Below are positions 10,866 through 23,600 of a stretch of DNA of 64,000 bases, piece after piece. The position numbers and the translations under genes were made by a program. The notes under the pieces are model-generated. The model searched no databases. It had not been told where the DNA came from and saw nothing but the letters and a program-made list of their open reading frames with translations. Source of the stretch: Mastigias papua (taxonomy: Eukaryota; Cnidaria; Scyphozoa; Rhizostomeae; Mastigiidae); the NCBI GenBank assembly GCA_964019165.1, contig OZ025282.1, forward strand, positions 9,768,229 to 9,832,228, read 5' to 3'. The stretch's first letter is position 1; each line of letters begins with the position of its first letter.

Positions 10866-13800
10866 TTAAGCTACAGCTTAACGCTGCCAACATTTCATTC
10901 AGTAAAGCTGGTTGCCGTTTGCTGGTATCGTTTAGGAACCATGCTGGAACCTGTTGGACATTGTTTACAATGGTGCTGTATGAAGAATGATCTCGATGAG
11001 AGATGTTGAGAGGAAGGGCTTAACATTTTTAATGCTTTGGTTCAGAGTCCAGAAAAGTCACGGCTCCACGGCTGTGAGCAGGAGGAAGATTTTGCATTTT
11101 ATGCTATATTTGAGGAAGGTTTTGTAATTTTTATCAACAATCCAGTTTTAGCCAAGTTTTCAGTTAATGTGACATCGACTGTAACAGGCATAGCCCTTCT
11201 AGAGCACAATTTTTAGAGACACATAATGCAGAGTTCAAGAACCCTGGCTAGCTTTGATTTTCTTAAAAAAAGGAAGGTTTATGATCAAGATTTGACAGCC
11301 GGAGGAAGGTTCGGCATTTTTCTGGACTCTGCTTTAGTTGATGTTAGGTGACATTGGAAGCGCTTGAACATCATCCAGAACACCCAGGCAGGAACATTCC
11401 TAACACTGGATCTCCTAAGACAAAACATGCCTCTTTGTTGACAAGATTATGTTGTAGCAAATTCTTGGCGCATTTGTCCACCCTTGGCCAACTTGTGAAC
11501 CAAAAATTTTGGGTGTTGTTGTATGAAGTTTTAGAAGTGTTTAGCCATAGCTTTATTACATGTCCGGCAGGCAACTCTTTGCATAGTTCTGAAACATTTC
11601 CCTTTGGAAATATTGGCTTTGTCGAAATGCTCTAGAGGATTTTGATTTTAAGTTAGGTGCCACATAGCATATAGCAATGTATTACCCAAATTTGAATTAA
11701 AATCATCTAGAGCATTTGGGGGAATATCTATGCCCCTGGCGATTTCCCGTCATAAATAACTAAACAGTACCAAGGAATAAAAAGATAATTATTGCCAACA
11801 GATTTTCGGACACCCACTGAATAAAGGAGTTTATGATACAATAGTGAGGTTTGTTTTAAAAAATATTGAGACAAAGGCTTGCTTGTTTGAGTGCTATTTC
11901 GGAGCAAACATACTTGCCGTTAATGAGTGAAAACCTATTTTTTTTCAATAATGTGCAAGGGGAAATGGGGGAATCTACTCTATCAGTAAAAACGTAATGT
12001 AAGCGTTCCAAGTCTTCTGGCAGGCATTGTACACTGTATAGAAATCCGTATCGAAAGGCAGCTCATCTGTATTTAATCAACAACATTGATCAGACAATCA
12101 CTAAATCTACATTTTAACCTAGGCTTTGGAAACAATTATTGCCTTTTTGTCACAACAACTCTGGTTTTCTTTCAAGACGCTAAAGATTTAGAGCCAAAAA
12201 TATATTAGGAGGATTAAGCTTTCATCCCGGAAAGTTTTAAACCAAAAATTCTAATTAAGAGCCCTTTGATGTCTCTAGCGCTGCCGACATTCTATGTCAC
12301 ATGGCTGAAGATTAGCCAATCGCGTATACTTAACGAATATATTCGCATTCAATCAAGTACGCTCGATCATCACCTCTTTCTTCTTTGTTTCAGTATCATC
12401 CTCATAAGGGAAGTCTGCGTTTACTTTTATAATACTTCAAAAAGAATAAGCACACATGATTATAAAGACTTACAATTTTGGGGATTAAGATTTCCTTGGT
12501 TGTTTTGAAAGACACACAGTTTTGAAGTTGCGTTGCTTTGTATACTATAATCATCATTTCGTATAGCAAGCGTAGCTTCCAAGGGGCATTTAATTTAGAA
12601 AGGCTGCGTATTACTTCAATCACAATAACATTGCTCGCTTTATTAAAATCGGATTTATCATAAATGGACTAGACATAGCAACTGTTAAAACTTATTCTGT
12701 AGTACTGTTATAGAAGTCTAAAGGAATTTTGAGAAACGCTAGTTCTTGAATGAATATCAACCAGCAATTTTAAACATCTTGAAGTACGACTATACATATG
12801 AATAAATTTTTCAATAAATGACATCTGGGTACTATTACTAATCTATCTTATTTTCAATAAGAACTTCAGGGACTTAAGAAAATTCTCATTTCTTATAATT
12901 CCATCAATGATGATTGTCAAATGCAAGCTTTGAAAGATAGCTGCTTTCTACTGTGCACAATTCATATCTATACACTTCAGACGATACGGAAATCAAGGCA
13001 ACAAGTCGAACACTTATTTTGTTTTTGACTCAGTGACTTCCCTAAGTCAATATCATTTGAAAAATTATAGTAAACAATCGCTAAGCCTAGCTCTTACAGT
13101 TGTTCACTCACTGTTTATATCTATTGTTGGTGATAACTTGTTTACTCTGAAAAATTACTGCTTTGTGTATATTCTTTATTTTTCATCAATGATAATTAGG
13201 TTTTCGTCACTTTATTCCGTAGAGGGTTCTACTCACTAAAATCTTAATGCCAAAAAAATTTTAGCCAAATGCTATGCAACTTTAAAGTCTGAAAAATTGA
13301 AATCTGGCCATTTGACTTAGTTTAAATAATTGCCTGAAAAGGAGTATGTTGTTAAAAATTTGAATCTCAGATGCTAAGCTGCGGAAAGTTGATTTTCACT
13401 GGCATATATGTTTGCAGAGATTGAAATTGACAGCGATTTCATTTGAAAACCCGGAGGCCAGTCAAATCCTGCCTTACGAAGCCATTAGAGCCATATTCTG
13501 GCTGGACTAATAGCTGGGCTGAAGTTTGAAGAGAAGAATGGGAGCTTAAAAGTGTAATTTATTCTAGTGATTGAGCACATTCCACAAAAATTTTACAAGC
13601 CCTCAATTGAATCCTTAAGAAGAAAAAGCGTTCGGCAAGTTTTTGTCGGCTGTCATCTATAACTTCTTACGATCTTAAGTTTGTGGATAAAGAGATGAAC
13701 AATTCATTTCAGTCATAGATTATGATGTCCAGGTTTAATTATTTCTTTTCTTAATTCCCTGAAAACTGTCATTTATTATAACATCTTTTGGTTTTGTATT

Positions 13801-15318
13801 TAACGGTACAAAAGAAAGAACAAACTTATCTATGTTTGGTTAAGTCTAGGTGATTGACGGATTACAATGTTTGTTTCCCCATTCAATTATTTTCAATTAT
13901 GTTCAGCCATTCAACAGAAAACTTAATACTATCTTTAAGCACTCCGCGTTTTGACTGATCTATAACGTAACCTACAAATTCTAACCTTTTTGTTCTTTCC
14001 ATATAAACATAATGATTCGATATGTGGCACCAAAACATTATTTATTCATTCCTTGGGCATCGCCTCCTTTCTTATCATGATTCTGAAACAATGTGATTTT
14101 TAATCTATCATTTTCACTAAATACACAAAAGCAGTGACAATTATTTTCAGATATTCAGCTCTCTGCATGACGCAAATTTTGCGTACTCTGTGAGATAGTG
14201 AAATATTTTCCTTCTGATATATGTTAAGAAGGATATTGCAAATAGACTGAACTCTGCTAAATATTAAATACTAAACTCTTGCAAGCACAAATATACCTAA
14301 TAACCATTATGTCAACTCTAGTACAGTTTTGTCTGCATCATACCCTTTTAAAGTCTATGAAGGTTAAATTATGTCTAATCTAATGAGCAGAATCACGGTA
14401 GATTTAAAGAAAAAGGATTCAAGCTAGAGCGTACCTAGCAGCATTCATTCTAATTCGACGCATAAATGGGCACCATGATCGATGAAGAATCAATATGGCG
14501 GGCATCTGTTTATCAACAATACTCTAAATGCGTTAAAACCAACCAAACAGTTCCGATAAACATTAAGTGTGGTCTGGTTGTTCAGTATTGAATACTGATT
14601 TACCACAACTGGTGGCTGGAAAAACTTTCTTAAGTGTTCCTATTTTAAATGCATAGGCCGCCAGAACTCTACATTCTCTCCTATTGAAAGTTTCCATATA
14701 ATCTTATTAATCTTGTATTAGTGTATAGGTCAACAAATATATAAGTTATGTATCGTTGGAGGTCATAGGGTACCAAGAATATACTATATGGCTAGAAAAA
14801 CAAAAAAAAACTGAGATGCAATTGGGGAAGACAGTATTGCTGTTTTATCCAATGAGTATGATTTTTACGTAACTCATATATCACTATCTCATAGTTTCAA
14901 TGACCTTGATATGAGAGGGAGCAATATGCTCTAGAAAGCTTGCAGAGTAAGAAGGGGGTAGTGGTGTGCTGAAATGAACGAGAAGAAACTATATAATCAA
15001 TATCTTTTAACTAATTGATTGTTTAGGAGATGAGTGGAATAGCTAAAAGAGTTTCACGCAATTCAGTGTACAGATCCATCTGCTAATTGTAAAATTTTCT
15101 TTCATAGCATGAGATGAGATTTTGACTGGGCTTTTCTCTAGATGAATACCATTTTGCAAAATTAAATCAAAGTGCTCAAAGTAACTCCGTACTGATTTGA
15201 ATTCGTCTAAGTTATGGCTCTACTTCCATTTCTAAATTAACCAGAGCTTCTAGCTGAACAAAACTCTGTTTTGAAGTATTTTGCCCGTCAGAAATTAACT
15301 ATTTCAAAATACTTCTAG
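10866..15318. other. Non-coding or intronic stretch upstream of the Otp exon
   Basis: It probably includes intron sequence of the homeobox gene on its right side. ORFs at 11348-11635 (+) and 11371-11574 (-) overlap in somewhat GC-richer DNA, but neither has a recognised motif and their strand cannot be decided. I looked for the homeodomain 1-46 exon (motifs such as YPD and L.E.R/Q) on the plus strand and did not find it. Confidence 0.35.
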
Positions 15319-15756
15319 GTATGGTTTCAAAATCGAAGAGCCAAATGGAAGAAGAGAAAGAAGACAATGAGCCTGTTTCATCATGGAGCTGGACTTTTTT
15401 CACCTCATATGAATCAAAACTTTTCATCTCCCTACCGAGACCCTCTCTGCTCATATCACACAGACCACCTTTGGCCATCGCCAACTGGTAGCTTTGCGTC
15501 AGTTCCCAATACTCTTGCAACTGGCCCTATTCCAAATCACTACGCTTACAACCAAGCATACCAAGTAGATCGCGGTTCCATGCAGCAAATGAATTATCCA
15601 CAAGATGTAAATCGTGAAATTAGCTGCGGGTCAGCAGCAGGCAGCCCACAGTATCCTTGTAATGGACAGAATGGACTTGATCATTGGCATGGGTCTAGCA
15701 TAGCAGAATTGCGTCGTAAGGCTGTTGAACACAAAACCGGGTATTCGTACAGATAA
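15319..15756 (+). CDS. otp: Orthopedia-type homeobox protein, terminal exon
   Basis: This exon encodes the last 145 residues of a paired-class homeodomain transcription factor, a DNA-binding nuclear regulator that in other animals specifies neurosecretory neurons. The acceptor is CTTCTAG at 15312-15318. The frame then opens with VWFQNRRAKWKKRKKT, homeodomain residues 47 onward. An intron between residues 46 and 47 is classical for this class. The basic KKRKKT after helix 3 is characteristic of Otp rather than Rx, Arx or Drgx. Further along, DPLCSYHTDHLW resembles the DSLCSFH region of Otp, and the end SSIAELRRKAVEH is an OAR domain with the LRRKA.EH form of Otp, followed by GYSYR and a stop. 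The middle is rich in Ser, Pro, Asn and Tyr. The upstream exon with residues 1-46 is not located, so the gene is partial here. Identification as Otp is strong; exact orthology is untested. Confidence 0.88.
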   Translation, partial: VWFQNRRAKWKKRKKTMSLFHHGAGLFSPHMNQNFSSPYRDPLCSYHTDHLWPSPTGSFASVPNTLATGPIPNHYAYNQAYQVDRGSMQQMNYPQDVNREISCGSAAGSPQYPCNGQNGLDHWHGSSIAELRRKAVEHKTGYSYR

Positions 15757-18700
15757 ACCTGGATCCTTATTAAAAACTTGCAGCTGTCCTAACCGCAGTT
15801 CCTTTGCCATGGTGGTATTTGTCTCTATCCGTCTCAAGGTAAATCCATATGGAGGCAGCTATCAGCCTGTTTACTTAGAGTCGCATCTTTCATTCTCCTC
15901 GGTGTATATAAAAGGGTAGCGAGAGATTCAATTTTTAAGTAAGAAGATTCTTCAGTTGAAAACTGGAGTGAACTTTGCCGGCTGGCTCGAAAATCTGGAA
16001 TTATCAAGGATCCTTAAAAGCCAAAAAGGCATCTGATTAGGGCAAACATGAGACTTCAACAAGCATTGAACTGCAGGATGGACAGCTGCCAAGGCTATGG
16101 CATATTTCAATGCCATAGCAACACATATTTGATTAGAATAACATTTTCTTAATCAATCACACACATGTAAGCTGAAAGGAACAACATATCTATACCATTA
16201 AATGAATTTTATGGGTATTTGACAACTTTACGTCATCATGCTTAGCATTATTGACGATCTAGGTATTTAAAAAATAATAACATCAGGAAATTGAGGCAGA
16301 TCTGTTCAATAATTCATACTCAAAGTTCTAGACGAATAAGTTCTTATTATCGTGCTAACATATCTATCTTCAAACCACTCCTTTGAGAGGCAGTTATTTA
16401 TTGCGGTATAAATTAACTCAATAGTATAGATTCTGGCGATGTTGGAGCATTTTTGAAGAAGTGGAATATCTATCAATAGGAAATTTTAAACTACTGTTTC
16501 AATAAGCAATCTATTGTAAATGCAATTGAGCTTCAAAAAGAGTACAACTATTTGAAAAAGTCAAATTAGTAACAAAAGGTGTTGGTATTACTGAGGAGTG
16601 ATAAATATAAACTGTAGAATATGATGTCAAAACTGTCAAGTCTTAGTTTGTCGAGCTGTAAATTTCCTAAAGTAAAATGCATGGCAGTGTTTACTGCATG
16701 ATTTGGTGGAGAATTTTGGGTTACTCGCAAATAGCGACAGCAAAGGACGGATATTTTATCACTGACAACTTGCTCAAACTATATTTTTCCAACTGAAGGT
16801 AATTCCAAAAAGTTTCTTTAGCAGTTACATGTATATAAACTTGCTCCTTTTCTTCCAAGAGTTTTGACGAGCATAGACATCCTTCTAGCCTCGTTTGTAC
16901 ATTGAACGGTGTCATAGTTATTTGTGTTAGGATCCAGTAAATTATCAAGGGAAATTTAGGAATATTCTCGAAGGGATCCAGTTGGATTTTGAGAGGATTT
17001 CTGCAAATCCAAGCTGGATTTCTTTTAAAGTGCGTGAGATCAATGGCTCTTCAATTGCCTCTAGGTTGTTAACCGGGACTAGGAAAATATGCAAAAACCT
17101 CTTTGTTCTATTGGAAATTTCGACATTAGATAGCTGATTTTTGATTTTTTTCCTTGAAGGGGAAAACCGATATTTGGCCGCTCTTTTTATACTGTCATTG
17201 TAATATAGTTGACTTAGCTGAATCACCAATCTGAAAACTAATGCAGTTAGGGCGATTTTGGCAAAAAGAAAATAAGGCATAAGCTTTTGATGTGATTAAT
17301 TGATTAGCATATGACAGTACATTGAAGGAAACATTACACTCAATATCAAGTCTATAGCTGAGCGTGATTTATTCATTTAAAGTCCTGCATATATGTTCCA
17401 TACAGGAGTTCATGCTGTAAAATACTTAATGTGTATTGCATAACGTTGCAGAACCGTATCAGAAGAGAGCTCTCTATATCAAACTTTGAGAAACAAACAT
17501 CCTAAAAGCAATTGCTAAGCATCCTCAAATTTATTACCAAAAAGATATGCAGTAGAAATAGTACTATATTTTCTATAATCGGGCTGTAAATATTATAGCT
17601 AGCATACAAGATCTGGCAAAATACAAAGATGATGGCTTCGGCATTGGCAGGTAAAGGAAATCTTAAATAGCTACTGGATTTACGATTTGATTAAATAATT
17701 TGTTGAGAATTACTTGGTTGTTTGTGACTAAAGTTATACTGTTGGGCTTCAGTAATAGAGCTCTGGACTTGGATTCAGAACAAGATAGATCATGTAGAAT
17801 CCGGATAAAGCTAAATCTCCAGTCACTAGGCTGCAAAATACATATACATTATTCGAAGGGAATATAGGTTCCTGTTACAAAACAGATCTGCTTCAATATC
17901 CGTTAGACATCTTTTCACCATATCATCTATCAATTGAAACTCTGTAGTTTAGTAAAAGAAAGTAGTGATAAAGTAGTTAGAAGATAGAGCATGTAAAATA
18001 TTTCTCCAATTTGTTGATATGCTGTGTACCATTTGGCCTAGCCATAGCTATCGTTTAAATGTAGATACATTTCTTTTTGTCTAATTAATGTTTTTTTCAT
18101 GATTCTCAAGCTCATTTCTTATGCAGTAGTAGCTGTCTTCTACAAGTTACTTAACCTGATCATCTGGTACTTGAATAAACTGCTTGTAGTCGTCTGCAAG
18201 AAAGGCTCAGTCGTACCTGGCAGAAAAAAATCGTAGTCTTGTAATGAGTTTATAAATCATACTATATCATTTATCTTCCACAACAACTAATTTCCAATGC
18301 TTAAGTAAAGTTCAGTTGAAATCTTTCTAATGTTTTCAACTGATAACGATATTTTCTCGAATCACATTGCCAGTTACTATGCTTTATTTGATAAAATGAC
18401 AAAAATTAGGATGTAGTTTTCGGGGCTTTCATGAAAAAATATTTTAGATATGTAGTTACTTTATTCATCATTTTTTCAATGCATGTCTCCAAAATCAAAA
18501 GGAAATTGTCTTCTATATCTGACTTTCCGAAAACAATTCCTGGGTTCTTAGTTATAAATTCGAGAGAACATTGAAAGAAGTACAAACTATAAATGGAGTG
18601 GTACAAACAAATATCATGAAGTTATCATATTTGATTGCAGTTGTAACTTACGACAAGCGTGTGAACGCTGCTAAAATTTAGAAAGGCACCCTGGCTGCTT

Positions 18701-20056
18701 GTGACATATTCTGTAAGTAAGAAACAGCTCTCGCAAGGAGAAGAGTAAATATATTGCATGCTATACATATGCTTTAAGATCTTCTTCACGGGAATGTTAT
18801 TATAAGAGAATAATGCACTGCTTTTTTCAGTAAGCACCATACATCGTAGAAAGTGCATGAATGAAGGCATAACATTAGTCTTTCGTTCCTACAGTAGTAA
18901 ATCATAACAATAGTAGGAATGGGATGGTGAACTGGGTACTTTATGAACAACAAAGCGCCAGATGGTCGAGATTTAGCTTAAAGTAACTATTATAAGTTGC
19001 CACGCTGCTATTACATAGCGTCGTGTACACCAACTGAGTTTTACATCACTTTCCTTCATAGTTAAATTTGAAAGACAGCAATTTGGTAACTAGGGAGATA
19101 CTTTATTAGATTCCATTCTGATCCAAGTTGATTATACTCGTTCTTCTTGATATTTCTGTAAAGTCTTTCAACGGCATGACTACATTTTTGAAGTTAACAC
19201 ACATTCAACAACACATTACGCTGAATGAGCTTCCTCTTTAAATGAGCTTGATAGTCAATGTGCTTATCTGGAGCTTTGGTTCTTGTTGTTGATACCATGC
19301 AGTGACAGTATGACAATTTCTACTTAACATGGCCATTACTACAAAAGCCTAAACTGGGTACTCAGCGTATCCATCAAACATGCCAGGGACCATGGTGCAA
19401 GAAGTGGTAATATTGTTGTTATTAGTCCACTTAGGCGCAGTTGGAAAACTTATACTGTTGGTGATGCAGTTAGAAGTGAATCTGACAACGTAATACACAA
19501 ATTACTGAATGGTCTCCTACCTGAGCACCTCTCCAAACTATCTGTTAAAGTTTCAACTCGAATTTTGAGGAATCTGAGGATACAGGAACTGAGGTTTTGT
19601 TCCCTCTCCGAAAAACTCAGAATCGGCAGAAGGCTATATATTGTCGTGGATGTAAGCTTTGGAATAATATTAAACATGATTATAAGCAGGCGCCTTTTCT
19701 TGCCACGTTTAAGGTAAAGTTCAACATTATGCAGGTAATTCTTATCAAAACATTCTTTTCTTCTCATTTTTACTAATACCTTCTAAGCATTCCCCTGAAA
19801 AGTAATTGCTACAGATCGAAGGGGCCACCGTGCTTAAAGGATGACAAATGAAAGGAAATGATTAAATGGTTGTCACAAAGTGCAAGTATGAAGAATTAAG
19901 AATACGGAAATGAGCTGCCCTTCAGAGATGGTTACTTCATCACCACCACCACTACTACTACCTACCAACGTCACTACACCAATACCATCTTCTCTTCTTC
20001 ATCCCGTTAGACTTCTTACTAGGCCTGGGCTGACCCTGGGGTCAATGAACTGCCTG
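15757..20056. other. 3' flank of the Otp gene and non-coding DNA
   Basis: The first kilobase probably includes the Otp 3' untranslated region, but no polyadenylation site was assigned. Minus ORFs at 16945-17280 (111 codons) and 19450-19767 (105 codons) have no recognised motif and no clear splice context. Nothing else was identified. Confidence 0.35.
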
Positions 20057-20520
20057 TCAATTGTTTGAAGAGGTAATTGAGTATGCTACGCGCAATCCAC
20101 TCTGTTACCCCAACAGTTACTCATCAGAACTGCAGAGTTTTACTGAAGAGGCCTGGGTGGATAGTTTGCCACAGGTCATAAACATCTACCCCAATCCTGA
20201 ATCTCTCTGAAATGAATCGCTATCAACGTAAGGGCAGTGTCTCTCTGTATCTGCTCACCACTACGAGGTCAGTGTCGCCTTCAAATTGTTTAGAAGAGGT
20301 AATTGAGTCGGCTACACTCAATCCACTCTGTTACCCCAACAGTTACTTATCAGAGCTGCAGCCTGAAGCTGCTGTGCCTGACTTTCACTGAAGGGGCCTG
20401 GTTGGACAGTTTGCCACAGGTCGTCAACATCTGCCCCAATTCTGAATCTTCGCGAAATGATTCACTATCAACTTAAGGGCAGAGTCTCTCTGTGCCCGCT
20501 TGCCACCACGAGGAGGTCTC
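20057..20520. repeat. Tandem dimer of a 224-240 bp unit
   Basis: Two successive copies share TCAA(A)TTGTTT.GAAGAGG at their start, AATCCACTCTGTTACC and CCCAACAGTTACT in the middle, then AGTTTGCCACAGGTC and AAGGGCAG.GTCTCTCTGT near the end. Unit one is about 20057-20280. Unit two is 20281-20520 and carries an extra stretch of about 24 bases (near 20361-20385). The copies have diverged by substitutions and this small indel. No ORF spans the dimer. It is directly followed by an (ATC)n microsatellite. Confidence 0.8.
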
Positions 20521-20535
20521 CAACCATGGGCTAGC

Positions 20536-20607
20536 CATCATTATGATCATCATCATCATGGTAATCATGATCATCATCATCATAATCATCATCATCATCA
20601 TCATCAC
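20536..20607. repeat. (ATC)n microsatellite
   Basis: Imperfect ATC/ATG trinucleotide repeat of about 70 bases next to the tandem dimer. A poly-Ile ORF through it is a repeat artefact. Confidence 0.9.
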
Positions 20608-23600
20608 CCTCTGGACCCGTTTGGTCGTAGGTTTCCTCTGCTATTTTCAATCAAAAGTTTCCATTTTTTCTTCTGTTGACAGCTTTCTTTGTTGCATCAA
20701 CTGTGAAAACGTTTGACATTGTTTTGATCTTTTTTAGCCTTCCTCTTTCTTTTTTCAAGAGAGAAAAAAGTTTGATCTCGTCCCCATCTCTATTTAGTGT
20801 TTCTTTCTCTTCAATTGTCGAGCGCTTTGCAGTGGGCCTCATAACTTTCCTCCAAAGTTACCTACTAAAAATAATTCTGTCATGCACTATACTATCGTCT
20901 AGGCTCTGGTCAATTCTGCAGTAATTGGTCTATCTGGTATATGTGTATCACATTTTTATATACTATAAGATTCCATTGTAAGTCAATCTTCTTTCAAAAT
21001 CTTCACTTACAAAACTTTTACTACAACTTTTTCTTAAACAATTTATTTTACAGCTAAAAATCTCTTAGTATTTCTGAGTAAATGCACTGAAACGCATTTT
21101 TTATCATATTTTTATCACATATTTGAAACTTGCTGCTTATATTATTACTGAATAGGCTTGAAACAGGAATATAGGGAAGAAGCTTATACTCATTACCAAT
21201 GTTTTCTTTTAAATGATGATAGCACCTTTTAGCTTGGAGTAACCTTACTAGCAAAATTAACACCTGTCCTCCTACCTCTAGTATGAATTCTTTCCATGAG
21301 CCCTCTATGAATAGGATACAGTAATACTCTGCTAAATTGTTATCGAGAGGAGCAATAAACTGTTTTCGTCCGTTACTACCTTATTGCTTAATTATCTATA
21401 GCAATCTTATAGCTATCTACATCAATATCAATATACGGGAATGTTTGGGTAACTATTTGTTTTAGTATCAATGGAACCAAGGATCACAGGTACATGTGAT
21501 ACAATGCTATTACATTGAGGAACTTATTGTATTAAGCAATTGGGAAGTATGAGTAGAACAGAAAGGTGAATGTACATAAGTGTACTGACATGAGTGTGCT
21601 TACATGGTTAAAGGCGTACTAATAGCTTTAAGAATGAAAATCTAGTAATGTCAACAATGATTATATTTACCTAGATCGTCTGATTACGCATTGACTATTG
21701 TGCAATGTGCCCTCAAGTAACGGAGAGGAAAATCTTATTCAAAATCTTACGTAGAACCCAGTAGAATGTGGCGATATCATTCGTTACGGGCTCCTTAAAA
21801 ATGTAGGTTGTTTGGATTTCATGAACTCCCCAAGAATGATTTTGGTATTGAAGGATTATTCATTAAGCTCACTAATGTCAAAAGCAATTAGAGCGTGTTA
21901 CTTTGATCTTTTTTATATTTACAAGATGTAATGAATAATGACAGAACATTATCCCATGATATCCTGCTGCGATCACCTTAGGTGGAAAGTGGTGATCTGC
22001 GGTAAAAGCAGGTTGACTTTAGGTAACTAGGCACTAAAGCCCCTTCATGCCTTCAATTTCTCCGCTATATAAATGAGTCTTGCTGCTTTACAAAGCTCTA
22101 TTAACTATGCACAATTTTATATTCAGTTCGTTGAAGCTTACTCATACTCAGTGACTCCACTTCGCTTTTAGCTTAAACTTTAGTTGGAGGTTTGGCTAAG
22201 TTATTAAGAGCCAGTCCTAGGGATATATGAGGTCAAACATTGAACCGTGTTTAGCCATAAGACGCTGACGTAAACCAGTGGGACACTCAGCTGTTAATTT
22301 CTTTTGTGAATCGGGAATTGGGTGCACGGATTTAATCGGAAGATATGAGCAATGACCGCAAGCTCAGATCAGTTCAATTGCTGCTACAGAGCCCAGTCAA
22401 AGAAATTAGAGAAATTAACTGTAACTCTAAGTACAGGTTCTTGGTATAAGAAAAAAGTTTATAAGAAACATGAGGCTCAATAGAGGGAACAAATTAAGAA
22501 GCATTAAGGAAACACAGACAGGCTGAGCTTATAAAAGTAAACTTGAAAAATCTGATTTTACGCGAAAAGTTTTTATTACATTTGAAACAAAATACAACCA
22601 ACATCGGTCTCTCAAACGTTTTTAACTAAAATTTTTATTTTTCGTCTCAAAGTTGTCTGGTTGCTCTAGGGGATTCCAAGAATTGTAAGAAGCACTAAAG
22701 AAACATTTAAGGCTGAATTTGAGAAAATATTAAGAAACATCCTGGAAGAAGAAAGAAAGTTTTTTCTTGTTAAAAAGAAACGCATAGCTAACAACGGAGC
22801 AAAGGAACCATTTACCCGTTTTTTATAAAGTAGTGCTTCAAAAGGAACCGACACGTGAAAGGGCAGAAGTGTTAAGCAACTTACACTCTAAAAAGCTATG
22901 TCCCTAATGAACATTTTTTACTATGCACTATGTTAATACAACAGCAATAACAATTACAGAGCATATACAACACATTGAAAATGATACCACTGGGCGCATT
23001 ATCTATGTCATACCCAGTGCCCATTACATATAAGGGGGCATTCACACTAGGAGAGAATTGGCGAAGAAACTAGATGAAGAAAGTTGTCGCTCAAAGTCGT
23101 TGCTGCTTCATGTTGTATCCGTAATTCAATCTCCTCGCTACACTATTTGCTCTTAGTGTAAATGCAACTTAACAAGAAACATATCTAACAACAATACCAA
23201 ACAGAAATGAATGTTTCATCTTGAAATACCAGATAACTGCAAGGGGTGGAGTATTAGGAGGCCGTTTACATTCAGGAGTGCCAAATTCGGATGAAATGTG
23301 ATGTCCATCTAGCAGTGCCTTATAGAGGGACTTGAGGTGAATGCTTCCATTTGCGCTGAAAGCTCCAAATTGAAGCTATAGCATCTTGTCTAAGCGCCTA
23401 CAATGTGCAGTTAAAATAAAGAAACTATTAAGCAGCTTTTGGCACTATAGTGTGGTCAAAAGAAGTTCTAAGCTAAGGAACCTTAGAGGCCTAGCTTTGC
23501 TCTAGGTTCCATTCCAACAGCGCGCAATGTCTCTCACGGCAACAGTATTAACAGGCTACATGGATTGTAAATTTGTTCAGTGACAAATGTTGCATTCGTT

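Noticed and set aside
15299..15837. Minus-strand ORFs across the Otp exon
   Set aside because: They are shadows of the homeobox coding frame.
23030..23170. Small inverted pair that could bound a MITE
   Set aside because: Only about 16 bases match, borders and target duplication are unclear.
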